Source: Notospermus geniculatus
Taxonomy: Eukaryota; Nemertea; Pilidiophora; Heteronemertea; Lineidae
Assembly: GCA_002633025.1 (NCBI GenBank)
Contig: NMRB01000930.1
Coordinates: 22,271 to 86,270, forward strand
Length of the DNA: 64,000 nucleotides
Reading direction: 5' to 3'
Each line of letters begins with the position of its first letter. The first letter of the stretch is position 1. A program made the translations under genes and the position numbers. Below the pieces are notes generated by a model. It was not told the DNA's origin. It did no database searches and saw nothing but the letters and a program-made list of their open reading frames with translations. Below are positions 10,170 to 20,629 of this stretch, piece after piece.

Positions 10170-11326
10170 TTAATGTTCAATACTCCTTCCCCTATCACCT
10201 CTGTTCCGGTGACTCCTTCCCTCACGGCTGTTACTTCTGTCCCTATCCCGTCGGCTGTCGCGCCTGTCACTTCCACTCCTCCTGTTGCTGTTGCTGCTAC
10301 TGCTGCTACCCCTGCTGGGACCGCCACTTACCGCTCCTTCAATCTCTCTCCCGCTGCTTCCCCGAACCTTGTGTTCGCGGCCATAAGCCCCGGTCCTATC
10401 AATCGTTCCTCGGTTCCTATCGCTGCCGTGATCCCTGTCACTGCCCCCGCCAACCTGCACCACCTCCTTCCCTGTGTCTCCCTGGAATGCACCCTCTATT
10501 TCCCTGCCTGCTGTACCGGGAATCTTTCTTTCACGACCGAAAGGTCCATTTCTGTGGATAGGGTCACGGTCTCTGTTGGAATCCCTGTCTTGTGTGCTTG
10601 AACTGCAACGAAAACGAAAGTGGAAGATATCAATTACATAAGATGAAGGCTATGACAGGGTAGTGTCCGTCAGTTTTCAGAGTTCTTTCTACCGTCTTTC
10701 ACTTTCGGCCATGAGATTTGCCATTTGAAATGTAAGAGCTGTCATACACTCTTCCTTCCCGACCTCTTGACGAAAGTACGACAATCTACATGCAGTCACT
10801 CATTTCCATGTGAAACCACACCACTACGACAACATGCACCATCCCAATAACTGGTTGGAATGGCATTGACAATAGAGAATTTTCGCGAGTCATTTAGTGC
10901 CGTTACAGGATTTTCTATTAGGGAGGTTTCGAAATCAAACGATAAACGTAAACGTTAACGACAACGTTATTTTTGTACCGAAAATGCAATATAAAATCTG
11001 GTTAATGTGTAGTACGAAAAATGACGTTGTCGTAAAATTTACGTTTTTATCGTTTGATTTCGAAACCTATTGTTTGGGTACACCCGAAAAATAGATACAT
11101 GTAAGCGTTGTCGGCCAAACTCTACTGCCATATGAAACGACATGTATAAAGTGTACTTACATAATTTGATCCATGATCTCATCTATGTCTTGTGTGTCTG
11201 GTTTCTTTCTCTCCTCCTCAGCTTTCTTCTTGGTATAATCTTTCAACTTTTTAAGGAGTTCCTTGATAACTTTGCCCTTGCCCTTCCGACCCATTCTTAC
11301 TGTGCCGAATGATGAGGGAAAGCCAC
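10170..11326 (-). CDS. Arg/Ser-rich protein gene, last two exons
   Basis: Two exons on the minus strand. The first, 11,326-11,161, follows an acceptor ATCATTCCAG and ends at a strong donor ATTAT|GTAAGT. The second, 10,602-10,170, follows TTTCGTTGCAG and ends in TAA. Phases agree: AT at the donor plus T at the acceptor. Encoded residues begin GFPSSFGTVRMGRKGKGK, then a lysine-rich helix (ELLKKLKDYTKKKAEEERKK) and an acidic DTQDIDEIMDQI. The tail of about 140 residues is rich in RD, RS, SR and GRE dipeptides (GSDRDHGSDRNR, RRDSRRDRDRSNSREGRS). Such tails are typical of nuclear RNA-processing proteins. I do not recognise the family, and upstream exons are not identified. An ATG at 11,294 could be a start only if the acceptor lies in the 5' UTR. 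The intron holds a MITE (10,919-11,069). Confidence 0.65.
10919..11069. mobile_element. MITE, TAGGGAGGTTT family, copy 3
   Basis: Left end TTAGGGAGGTTTCGAAATCA, right arm ending ATTTCGAAACCTA. It lies in the intron of the Arg/Ser-rich gene. The right terminus lacks the final CCC. Confidence 0.8.
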
Positions 11327-11675
11327 CTGGAATGATGAAGAAGGAATTAAATAAGGTGCCTTACATTACGTGGTCATTACGTAGCCTGCAGATGGAATGC
11401 CAACTCTGGACTTCTGTCTTGGCCGGGTAGAGGTCAATCACAGGGGCTTCAACGGCTTCCCTCGTTGTATAGGGAGCGGGGAGACCGTAGATAACGCGCT
11501 GAATACATGTAGTTGTACATTACATACCAATCGAATCGGTCGGAAGGCGACTCCGCGCTGAAGTTCCTGAGGCGGAAGGTCGTCTATGGGCTTCCAGTTG
11601 ATCAAGTCTACGGTGAAGTTCATCGAAGCCACCAGCTTCCGTGTCCGCTGGGAGGGACACCAGCACTGCCGCTAG
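11327..11675. other. Upstream of the recognised Arg/Ser-gene exons
   Basis: Presumed intron of the Arg/Ser-rich gene. Nothing recognised. Confidence 0.35.
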
Positions 11676-11981
11676 CATCTACGATGATCGAAGGCCGATC
11701 TGCTCTCCACTACGTTACACCGCACATCACCCTTCGAGAAAGTGACAGGTCCAAGGCGTATGTGCCGCCTCGAGAAGAAGAGACCAATCAGAATCGGTGT
11801 TGTAAAATTTGAATCGTGGTACAAAGAGTTGTAGCGAAGACCCGATATAAAGTGTCATATGATTGGTCGACCGGTAAAGTTGGCATGGTGCCAAGATACG
11901 CCGCCGACTGGTCTATTTCTCGAAGGGTGATGTGCGATGTAACGCAGTGGAGAGCAGATCGGCCTTCGATTATCGAAGATG
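11676..11981. mobile_element. 305-bp foldback element, copy 1 (perfect 9-bp TSD)
   Basis: Long terminal inverted repeats start CATCTWCGATGATCGAAGG and run about 75 bp (GATCTGCTCTCCAC ... CATCACCCTTCGAGAAA). The element is bounded by TGCCGCTAG on both sides (11,667-11,675 and 11,982-11,990). A 9-bp duplication with long inverted repeats is typical of Mutator-like foldback elements. No transposase is encoded. Confidence 0.85.
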
Positions 11982-11990
11982 TGCCGCTAG

Positions 11991-12585
11991 CAGTGCAGAG
12001 CATAACGAAATCAGTGAGAGTTTCATCGTTCCTCGTGAGCGTTTGAATCAGTTTGCATGGTGTCCCTGGTTTTGGATATTTATACCCGTCCCAGAAGAAC
12101 CACAACCACAGTCATTCCGGGGAATACCCGACTTGAAGTTGGCCAACTCCCGGAATTCAAGCTCGTGCACACACAGTAATCGTTAATATTCATTCATAGT
12201 CTTTCACGTACATCTACACGTACGATTGGATAACCTGGTATGAGGTTCCTCCATCTCAGACTGGACTCTTGACCCAGTTCCGTCGTATTGACGCGTGGGG
12301 TGTTCTCAACTCATTCATGACGTGTGTGTACCTTTCCCCTGTTTGGCCCACTAGCCATTCTTATAAGAATGGCTGTTCCTTGTCATTGCTCAAGATGTAG
12401 GCCTACACTTGTCAGATTGCCAGGACTGTACATAGCAAGTGAATGAAATATAAATCACGAAGCTGGGTGTCAAAATTAATATCAGGTGATCAAAAGAAGG
12501 CCAAAAAGCCCTCCCGTTGAAAAAATTGGAGTTGTTAACGGGGCGAATTTTTGTCGGTACCACTGGCATAGCTGCTCCATCCATA
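11991..12585. other. Intergenic, nothing recognised
   Basis: No supported gene. Frames on both strands are short and unlike known families. Confidence 0.4.
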
Positions 12586-12589
12586 TATA

Positions 12590-12938
12590 ATGGCTTCACG
12601 GTCGTGAATCCACTTGAAGCCTTGAACCGTATACATGTACTTACGGAGGCTTCCATTACATAGAAGTATACGGTATACGAAAATGCCATTTAACAAAGGC
12701 ATTCCGAGGGTTCACGACCGTGAAGCCATTGTTAACCGGCGTTTTCGTATACCGTATATTTCCATGTTTTAAAGGCCCCGATTACATGGAAGTATACGGT
12801 GTACGAAAAGGCCGGTTAAGTATACGGTATACGAAAACGCCGGTTAACAAAGGCCTGACAAAGGATTCGCGACCGTGAAGTCATTGTTAACCGGCGTTTT
12901 CGTATACCGTATACTTCTATGTAATCGAGGCCTCAACG
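12590..12938. mobile_element. Nested foldback elements around GTATACGGTATACGAAAA
   Basis: The motif GAAGTATACGGTATACGAAA and its reverse complement TTTCGTATACCGTATACTTC alternate five times, with AACGCCGGTTAACAA and TTCACGACCGTGAAGCCATT between. Two elements lie side by side (about 12,636-12,770 and 12,771-12,938) with a partial third on the left. Confidence 0.8.
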
Positions 12939-12957
12939 AAGTAGGCCCACTTATTTT

Positions 12958-13085
12958 TAGGGAGGTTTCGCCAGCGCCCGGTTAGGCCCTACGACGACGT
13001 TTATCTACATGTATTGTGTGGGTATACCCAAACAATAGATAAACGTCGTCGTATGGACTAACCGGGCGCTTGCGAAACCTCCCTA
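12958..13085. mobile_element. MITE with TAGGGAGGTTT ends but a different core
   Basis: The terminal 13 bp (TAGGGAGGTTTCG / CGAAACCTCCCTA) match the family at 3,875. The arms (CCCGGTTAG..., ACGACGACGTTTATCTA) are unrelated. Nearly perfect 128-bp palindrome with loop TGTGTGGGTATACCCAAACA. Confidence 0.8.
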
Positions 13086-13189
13086 TTTTTCTAGTCCGAC
13101 ATGCACTTAGGTATATTCTACGAACAAATGCATTTATATTCTACGAACGCCGGCGAATAATATTGGTCAGTGGGGTCGAGGTTTAAAAA

Positions 13190-13575
13190 GGTAAATTTCT
13201 ATAAAAACCAGTTTTTTAAAAAACGTACTTTTTAAGACATAAAACTTGTTTTTTTAAAAAGCTTAGTTTTTTTGACTGATGAACTTCGGTTGATGGGGAA
13301 TACCTGGCCATTTCAGTGCGGAAACGTGCATTTTTATCGATAAAATGAGGGGGGGGGTTGTATGGTAAAAAAACAGGTTTTTAGTCATAAAATACATGTA
13401 TTATATTTTATGACGGAAAAAAAAGTTTTCTCAATAATAAGTTTGTTTTATGAAAGAAAATAGGTTTTTAGGAGGGAAAAAAATAGCTTTTTTCAGAAAA
13501 AGCTTATATTTTATCCACCACAAAAATAATTTTTAACCATAAAACTAGGTTTTATTGCAAAAATATAGGTTTCTT
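13190..13575. repeat. A/T-tract region with short alternating A and T runs
   Basis: Runs of 4-8 T or A are separated by GG, CC or CATAAAA. Loose units such as ATAAAA.CTTGTTTTT repeat about every 25 bp on both strands. Non-coding. Confidence 0.7.
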
Positions 13576-13641
13576 TAATAACTGGTCAATCCGCTTACCA
13601 AAGGTCTACCTATGTTATGTCGACCTCACCTATCATGCATG

Positions 13642-13862
13642 TGGCATAAGAACTGATGAAACACCTCAGGCCAAATTAAGTCACTTCATCTTAAACCATG
13701 AAGCAATCAGGTTTTTCAGGGGAACATTGCTGTCACCAAAAAAGAGATAAGCTCGCTTATCTATTTTTGCTGTCACTTAACATCTTTGACGGGCTTGATA
13801 CAACCTTCCCCTGGTTGAGGAGGTTCATCAAACTAATTGTTTACGCGGTCGTCAATCAAACA
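13642..13862. repeat. Interspersed repeat (copy carrying a mini-hairpin)
   Basis: Second copy of 1,838-2,012. It is interrupted after GGAACATTGCTGTCAC by a 32-bp hairpin plus an 8-bp repeat of the target. Confidence 0.8.
13737..13768. mobile_element. 32-bp mini-hairpin insertion with 8-bp TSD
   Basis: The insert starts CAAAAAAGAGATAAG, has centre CTCG and ends CTTATCTATTTTT. GCTGTCAC flanks it on both sides (13,729-13,736 and 13,769-13,776). The sister repeat at 1,905-1,925 has a single GCTGTCAC and no insert, so insertion is directly visible. Confidence 0.85.
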
Positions 13863-14274
13863 TGTTAAAATATTTGGTGCAGCTCGAGTGGTAGACCATC
13901 CACCAGGAGCCTTAAACCTGGATCCAGGTCGGGTTTTTATCCGACGTGATTTATAATCAAACTTGGTGCATACCGGCCCAAGGGTTGGACGGGTGTGACA
14001 GGAACTAGGTGCCCCAGTAACAAGTCCAAGTCCTAGGGATTAGGATACATAGTTACAGAAACATGACCATTCGAATACATGTAATATCGGGTGCCCCCCC
14101 CCCCAAAAAAAATCGCATCGAACTTCAAATATTGATTTCTCAACAACTGTCTCGTATAATTCAATGAAATTTTTCAAAAATGCTTTTTTACAACTCAATG
14201 AAATTTCGCTTAATTTCGCTTAACACTGCTGCATGATATTGCCAATCTCGTACCCAGATCTACCTCATCCGAGG
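13863..14274. other. Intergenic with old repeat
   Basis: 13,970-14,085 resembles the reverse complement of 9,640-9,715. A C12/A8 homopolymer run lies near 14,094-14,112. No gene recognised. Confidence 0.4.
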
Positions 14275-14575
14275 ATATCTCTGGAAAGGGCTGGCGACTT
14301 GTCCAAAATTTCTGGACAACCGCTGGCAGTGTGTCAAAATGTTTGTTTCCCACAATATTTCGTTCTTCGATGACTGAAAAAGATCATATATGCCTAAAGA
14401 GCCATATAATACACCCAAAACACGAAGTTGTTTGAGTATTAGAGCAATTTCGAACGAATAATTTAGTTGGGAACATCAAACCGCGGGTGCCAGCTTCGGT
14501 GTGATTCGCCTCAAAATTAGTATATCGCGCAAGCGCAGTATTCCTGAAGTCGTCAGCCCTTTCCAGTGGTGTTGT
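14275..14575. mobile_element. Foldback element, GGAAAGGGCTG ends
   Basis: CTGGAAAGGGCTGGCGACTT on the left is mirrored by AAGTCGTCAGCCCTTTCCAG on the right. Inner arms TTTCCCACAATATTTCGTTC and GAACGAATAATTTAGTTGGG also pair imperfectly. Non-coding, about 300 bp. Confidence 0.7.
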
Positions 14576-14715
14576 AGGAAGGTAAACCCACTGGGGACGA
14601 GTTTGTGATATTGCCTCTAATATGTGTGGCGCTCATTACCATAACGCCATAATCCAGCGTTTCGAAGTTTCACCATAATGGTCTCTTAAAATATGATGAA
14701 TGATCACTGTGGTTT

Positions 14716-15668
14716 TTAGCTCACCTGGGGTGAGCTCTTACGATAGTGCAGAGTCCGTCGTCGCCGTCCGTTAGCAGGGCACTTTTCGTAACCGCTGGGG
14801 CTATTGATCTGAAACTTGGTACATTATATACCCCTAGGTCAGATGACCTATGACACCAAGTTTCGGTCCGATTCGATTCTTGGCTTGGCCACCAGGTGGC
14901 CAAAACCAAAAACACAAAAAGTACAATAACCGCTGAACCAATGATCGGATCATCTCCAAATTTTTTTCATATGTGTATCTAATGAGGATACATAACATAT
15001 ATAACGGGTTTTTGATTTGACCTACTTTTTAAGGTCACAGAGGTCAAAGTTCAGAATTTTTCCCTTTGGTTGCACGTTTCGTAACCCCTGGGGCAATTGA
15101 CCTGAAACTTGGTACATATCTTAGATGACCTATGACACCAAGTTTCGGTCCGATTCAATTGTTGGCTTGGCCACCAGGTGGCCAAAACGAAAACTCGTAG
15201 TCCAATTCCTAAACTAACGACTGGATCGTCTCCAAATTTTCATCATACGTGCATCTAATGGTGTTCATGACATATGTAATGAGTTTTTGATTTGACCTAC
15301 TTTTCAAAATCACAGAGGTCAAAGTCCTCCAAAAATTTGCCATTTGGTGGCATGTTTTGTGGCTATTTGACCTAGTATCTTCTAACTTCAATGGTTATGT
15401 ATCTAGGTACCCTGTACATATATGTGTACAGCAAATTTTCGTCCAATTGGACCCCAAATATATGGTTACCAGGTGGCCATTTTGGAAAATGGACTGGAAC
15501 ATACATGTAGGCCTATGTCATAACTTACTCAAGTGAGAATGTTTTGACCTTGAATTGAAATTTTGACCATAATCATCATATTACCCAGGAACTCAAGCCT
15601 TGCCCTGGAACATTTCGATTTAACATTTGTCATTTTGTTCTTCTGGTACATTCACCTAGGTGAGCACA
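14716..15668. repeat. AGCTCACCTGGGGTGAGCT-type long repeat, two internal units
   Basis: It starts with the palindrome AGCTCACCTGGGGTGAGCTC and ends near CACCTAGGTGAGCA. Two internal units (about 14,790-15,030 and 15,065-15,320) share CTGAAACTTGGTACAT, TGACACCAAGTTTCGGTCCG and GGCCACCAGGTGGCCAAAAC. Repeats with this kind of start are widespread in marine invertebrate genomes. I know of no confirmed mechanism. Confidence 0.75.
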
Positions 15669-15781
15669 TGGTCCATGGACCATTTCATTATACGTATTTG
15701 GAGCCACAATCTTAATACCATAAGTTACTTTCACAGGCATTGCCACCGAACACAGTATTGAGTGAGTTCATTGGGCTATAA

Positions 15782-15813
15782 CAAAAATTTATAAGGCTCG
15801 CTTATGAATTTTT
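15782..15813. mobile_element. 32-bp mini-hairpin insertion, second copy
   Basis: Starts CAAAAATTTATAAGG, has centre CTCG and ends CTTATGAATTTTT. It has the same length and layout as 13,737-13,768. GGCTATAA flanks both sides (15,774-15,781 and 15,814-15,821). Confidence 0.8.
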
Positions 15814-15944
15814 GGCTATAATGAATACCGTAGTTATTGAGAACTAGAAATTTGAAATGCGGGGTGAGATTCTGGACTCCCGTTCCTTTTACACTGGCCG
15901 TGACATTGCATGCCAAAATCCCAGGATAGCCTGGATGTGACATT

Positions 15945-16095
15945 AAGAAAATGGTGCCCGCCATGGAGGGGGACAGACCGAAATGTCACCCCGAGAAAAC
16001 ATTGTTGACCGAGGCCGCTTCGGCCGAGGTCAACAATGTTTTTCGAGGGGTGACATTTCGGTCTGTCCCCCGACATGAAAAGGGCACCATTTTCT
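15945..16095. mobile_element. Near-perfect 150-bp palindrome
   Basis: Outer arms AGAAAATGGTGCCC and GGGCACCATTTTCT enclose inner arms of about 48 bp (GGGGGACAGACCGAAATGTC, then AACATTGTTGACCGAGG) around a CCGCTTCGGCCG centre. It has the size and structure of a foldback MITE. Confidence 0.8.
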
Positions 16096-16575
16096 ATATC
16101 GTACCTCTGCATTATAAACGGTAAAATATGACCAAAATTGATCACAATCTGGGCCTACATGCCGAGTCATCGAAGAGAGAAGCGCAGAGCGCATTTCGCG
16201 CCATTGCTACCAACAGATGCGATGACGTCATTACGTCACCAAGATGCGACACACATGCAGGCACCGCGGACCGGTCGGTAGGTAGGCCTACCATTTATCA
16301 CGCCAGTTTAGCCTGCTATTTCCTCTACCTCATGCAACACTTGATGTATTCGAGTTATATACGCCGATACTACGCCAATCGACACCAAAATATGATTAGA
16401 TCTGAGCTCGAGTGCCTGATATCTGGCTTCAAACATTCGAAGCGGTCAAATGAAAAAAAACGGTAGCCATTTTGTTGTCCATGTGACATTATGCCGGGTA
16501 ACATTAGAAAATGTTACACGGCCACGTGATGCGTATCGGCCAATCAAATTCAAGGATTTTACCTTGAGGTACGAT

Positions 16576-16744
16576 ATAGAGGCTATGCACTGACGTCATC
16601 AAATGACGTCATCAATGGGTATGACGCCACGTGTTGGATGGAAAATGGACGGCGCACGTGGTCAAATGCACTGCGTCAGCATGTCACAACGTTCCATCCA
16701 ACATGGCGTCACCTCGCTGATGACGTCACGTGCATAGCCTCTAT
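16576..16744. mobile_element. MITE with ATAGAGGCTATGCAC ends
   Basis: The left end ATAGAGGCTATGCAC is followed by TGACGTCATCA. The right end mirrors both (TGATGACGTCACGTGCATAG, then CCTCTAT). Inner arms TGACGCCACGTGTTGGATGG and CCATCCAACATGGCGTCA also pair. It carries several TGACGTCA (CRE-like) palindromes. Confidence 0.75.
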
Positions 16745-16946
16745 TGGGGGATGACCTCATTCATTGAAAATGGACGCGCAAAATGTTTATCTGGGTCATG
16801 TATTCGGAAGCCGAGATAAATGTTGAGAGGTGTTTCCCGGTGGGAATCCCACGACTATCATCCAGGCTAACCTGGGTTTTGCGCTTAGTTCGCACGGCTC
16901 ACGTGTGGAATGCCATCACCGCCGGTAAATCGGCATGACGACTATA

Positions 16947-17364
16947 CCGGTGTCCCAAAAAAAGTGAACCGCTTTTTGACAGGTACATGTATTTTCTCAG
17001 CGATAGATTAACCGATTTCATTGGAAATGTTCACAGAGTAACCTCAGGGTATCATCAACAAGTCTGCAAAATATCTAAGAGAGCTGTGGCAAATTATGCG
17101 AGTATTGTCAAATTCAAAACAGCATGTCAAAAAATCCAATATCAGAGCTGTGCAATGTGACCTTCTTCATGTTCATGCAGGTGTTGACATGCTGTCTTCA
17201 ATTTGACAATACTCGCATAATTTGCGACCGATCTCCTAGATATTTCGCAGACTTGTTGATGATACCCTAAGGTTACCCTGTGAAAATTTCCAATGAAATC
17301 GGTTTATCTATCGCTGAGAAAATACTTGTCAAAAAAAGCGGTTAACTTTTTTTGGGACACCCGA
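16947..17364. mobile_element. 418-bp Tc1/mariner-type MITE
   Basis: Inverted repeats of about 190 bp start GGTGTCCCAAAAAAAGT and end ACTTTTTTTGGGACACC. TA flanks both sides (16,945-16,946 and 17,365-17,366), the expected mariner target duplication. The arms have diverged slightly, and only a short non-coding loop (around 17,140-17,175) separates them. Confidence 0.85.
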
Positions 17365-17556
17365 TACAAAAGATCGAGGAATATCCGAGCGTTACAGTAT
17401 TTCGCATGTTTTATGATCTAAAGGAACAGTCGATATTTCTGTCAAGAGTGATATTGCCGCTGGTCCATAGGTGGGTACGCGGAAAAAAATCTACCCTGGA
17501 AAAAATCCACATTTTGGTAAAGTGGGAAAAAATCCCCCTGGAAAGAATCCCCTTTT

Positions 17557-18010
17557 TAGCTCAGCTGACCAAAGGTCAGCGGAGCTAGTCAAATAGGTAT
17601 TCAGTGGCGTCAGGGTGTCAGTCCATCTGTCCAACTATGCCCGACGTTTTGTAACCGTAATAGCTAGAGACTCCAAATTACATCTGAAGGTAGCCCTTGG
17701 TGAACTCTCCTGGGAAACAAAAAATGAGCGCAATTTGACCTATATTAGGCGCACCAGGGGGCGTTTTCTGTAAAATGAAATATCGCAATATCTCAGTCCC
17801 TATGATAAATATGTAGACAAAAAGTGATGGGATAGATAGGTTGATATTTTCTACATCAGTTCAAAGGGAAGTTAATGCCAGATCTGTTCACCAGGGGGCG
17901 CTATTCAACAAAATAAAAAACAGGGGTATTTGAATTTTCGCGCCTTCTGCGCCAGCGTATCATTTGCCAGTGTCTGACGTCATCATCATTGGAATTCACA
18001 GCTAAGGCCA
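17557..18010. repeat. AGCTCAGCTGACC-type long repeat
   Basis: Begins with the near-palindrome AGCTCAGCTGACCAAAGGTC and then runs into GTCAGTCCATCTGTCCAACT, like the 14,716 family in organisation but not closely matching. CACCAGGGGGCG appears twice (about 17,753 and 17,890). Confidence 0.6.
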
Positions 18011-18030
18011 GGAGTCTGCATTCAGCAGTN

Positions 18031-18332
18031 AAATCGGATCCGGATTAAAAATTGCCGGACTAATTTAGCCCGCTTTCGCTCGGCGGGTCTGATCCGGATT
18101 ATACTTTAGCCCGGCAATTTCAAAGGTGTGGACAGAAAAATGCCGGGCTAAAACGTTTACTGAGCCCACCGACAGGTGTCGGTCTGCTAAAATTGAATGG
18201 GTGGTGTGTCTATAAATAGCATGGCCAGCGTTCAATATCGTAAAACGAATAATAGGTGTGGACAGAAAATTCAATGGATCCGGGTTAAATTCGAACACGG
18301 GCCTGGAAAAATTGCATAGGTGTAAACACGGC
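18031..18332. mobile_element. Right part of element with ACACGGC end (copy 1)
   Basis: Nearly identical to 20,064-20,364 over 300 bp (AAATCGGATCCGGATTAAAA ... GGTGTAAACACGGC). It begins directly after a single N at 18,030, so its left end is lost. Confidence 0.8.
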
Positions 18333-18785
18333 TTTTATTGCACAATATGGGGCCCAAAATGGGTATCATGTGCTTCTGGCATAATGGATGGAAGAAAGAT
18401 TGGCAATAGTATTGCCCATTTTGATCCTCATATTGTGCAATAATATTGTACGTGGATAGGCCGCTTTAAGCGGTTATTCCACGGTACAGTATTATTGCAC
18501 AATATGGGGCCCAAAATGGGCAATATTATTGCCAATCGTTCTTCCATCCATTATGCCAGAAGCACATGACACCCATTTTTGGGCCCCATATTGTGCAATA
18601 ATATTGTACGTGGATGGACCGCTTTAAGTCGCCCATACACGTTCAATATTATTGCACAATATGAGGACCAAAATGGGTGATGTTATTGCCAATCTTTCTT
18701 CCACCCATCAATGCGAGAAGCACATGCCCCTATTTTGGCCCCATATTGTGCAATAATATTGATCGTGTATGGCCGGCTTTATAAG
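18333..18785. mobile_element. Three consecutive hairpins around TTATTGCACAATATGGGG
   Basis: Each hairpin is about 130 bp: TTATTGCACAATATGGGGCC, then AAAATGGG, a loop with CTTCTGGCATAATGGATGG or its reverse, then CCCCATATTGTGCAATAATA. Short spacers (GTACGTGGATAGGCCGCTTT) are themselves shared. The internal loop sequence is inverted in the middle unit. Confidence 0.8.
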
Positions 18786-19016
18786 AATAAAACAGAGGGC
18801 CAAAGCCCAGCACATATCAATTATACTAATACTTGAAGCAAAAGGCCCTGTAAACAACCCTTTGACCCAATTCAATCATCACCCATGAGCAAAACAATAC
18901 AAGCAGCTATTTCAAACCTGATCTTTTTCATTCAGCACCCAAAATAAGACATTTAGAATTACAAGCATGAACTGTTGAATTCAAAAATAAATTTCGGTGA
19001 AGTGCGAAGTAATCTG

Positions 19017-19160
19017 TAAAGCTGCGTTTACCGGATACCTGGAATGCGGATACGGGATGCGGAAGTGGCACTGATGTATGTACATGTATATTCTATGCAT
19101 TTTCGCATACAACATATCGCTTACGCATCCCGTTTCCCGCGTCTGGTAAACGCAGCTTTA
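19017..19160. mobile_element. MITE with TAAAGCTGCGTTTACC ends
   Basis: Left TAAAGCTGCGTTTACCGG, right TGGTAAACGCAGCTTTA. Inner GCGGATACGGGATGCGGAA pairs with TACGCATCCCGTTTCCCGC. Confidence 0.75.
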
Positions 19161-19321
19161 ACCTCGTTGGCATCACACAAATCTGTGAACCTGGGCTTTT
19201 AGGTAATCAGAAAAAATCCTCTGGAATGAAGGAAGCTTATAAGGGAGATTATTTCCTAGCATATTTTTTCCCTGGCCCTCGGAATTTGTTCCGGGTGGAT
19301 TTTTTCCGGGGGGGGGGGTCT

Positions 19322-19930
19322 NNNNNNNNNNNNNNNNNNNNNNNNNNNNNNNNNNNNNNNNNNNNNNNNNNNNNNNNNNNNNNNNNNNNNNNNNNNNNNN
19401 NNNNNNNNNNNNNNNNNNNNNNNNNNNNNNNNNNNNNNNNNNNNNNNNNNNNNNNNNNNNNNNNNNNNNNNNNNNNNNNNNNNNNNNNNNNNNNNNNNNN
19501 NNNNNNNNNNNNNNNNNNNNNNNNNNNNNNNNNNNNNNNNNNNNNNNNNNNNNNNNNNNNNNNNNNNNNNNNNNNNNNNNNNNNNNNNNNNNNNNNNNNN
19601 NNNNNNNNNNNNNNNNNNNNNNNNNNNNNNNNNNNNNNNNNNNNNNNNNNNNNNNNNNNNNNNNNNNNNNNNNNNNNNNNNNNNNNNNNNNNNNNNNNNN
19701 NNNNNNNNNNNNNNNNNNNNNNNNNNNNNNNNNNNNNNNNNNNNNNNNNNNNNNNNNNNNNNNNNNNNNNNNNNNNNNNNNNNNNNNNNNNNNNNNNNNN
19801 NNNNNNNNNNNNNNNNNNNNNNNNNNNNNNNNNNNNNNNNNNNNNNNNNNNNNNNNNNNNNNNNNNNNNNNNNNNNNNNNNNNNNNNNNNNNNNNNNNNN
19901 NNNNNNNNNNNNNNNNNNNNNNNNNNNNNN
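19322..19930. other. Assembly gap (609 N)
   Basis: A run of N. The left edge ends in a G-run. Open frames spanning it are artefacts. Confidence 0.99.
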
Positions 19931-19988
19931 TTCCGTTTCATGCATGTCTGCTATTCCGTTGGGGACCGCAATCTTGACTGAATCAACA

Positions 19989-20364
19989 GCCGTGTTTACA
20001 CCTGAGGAAATTGCCGGACCTGACCCGGCTCTGACCCGCCTTTTTTGCGTTTACACCTATGAAAATCGGATCCGGATTAAAAATTGCCGGACTAATTTAG
20101 CCCGCTTTCGCTCGGCGGGTCTGATCCGGATTATACTTTAGCCCGGCAATGTCAAAGGTGTGGACAGAAAAATGCCGGGCTAAAACGTTTACTGAGCCCA
20201 CCGACAGGTGTTGGTCTGCTAAAATTGAATGGGTGGTGTGTCTATAAATAGCATGGCCAGCGTTCAATATCGTAAGACGAATAATAGGTGTGGACAGAAA
20301 ATTCAATGGATCCGGGTTAAATTCGAACCCGGGCCTGGAAAAATTGCATAGGTGTAAACACGGC
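19989..20364. mobile_element. 376-bp element with GCCGTGTTTACACCT ends (copy 2, complete)
   Basis: Left GCCGTGTTTACACCTGAGG, right AGGTGTAAACACGGC. The interior (CCGGACTAATTTAGCCCGCT onward) is shared with 18,031-18,332. Non-coding. Confidence 0.75.
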
Positions 20365-20629
20365 TAACATGTGAACGGAGGAAACGTTTTCAATCGAAAC
20401 ACTGAGGGCCTTTGACACAAAAGTTGACCGCATTCCCAGGGCCGCATTCCTGGCCAAGTTCATGCGGATACAACTGATCAAATCAATATTCATGAATGAA
20501 AAGCATGGACATGGTAGGCGTGGAAAATAGGCCCTTATCCACTACTTCAGTGTGATAATTATACACGTAGGTTTGTGCACTGAACGGTATTGGGGGAACA
20601 ATCCAGTATACGCTCGATGACCGTGTGTC

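Noticed and set aside
10133-10601. Plus-strand frames rich in Cys/Pro and Ala/Thr
   Set aside because: They are the antisense of the Arg/Ser-rich exon, which has proper splice sites and phase.
14718-15668. Hypothesis of tRNA or 7SL-derived SINE
   Set aside because: No A/B box pair or tRNA fold seen; the palindromic start and internal unit structure point to another repeat class.
19226-19981. Open frames of about 230-250 codons on both strands
   Set aside because: They run through 609 N bases. The sequenced ends are unrelated to any protein.
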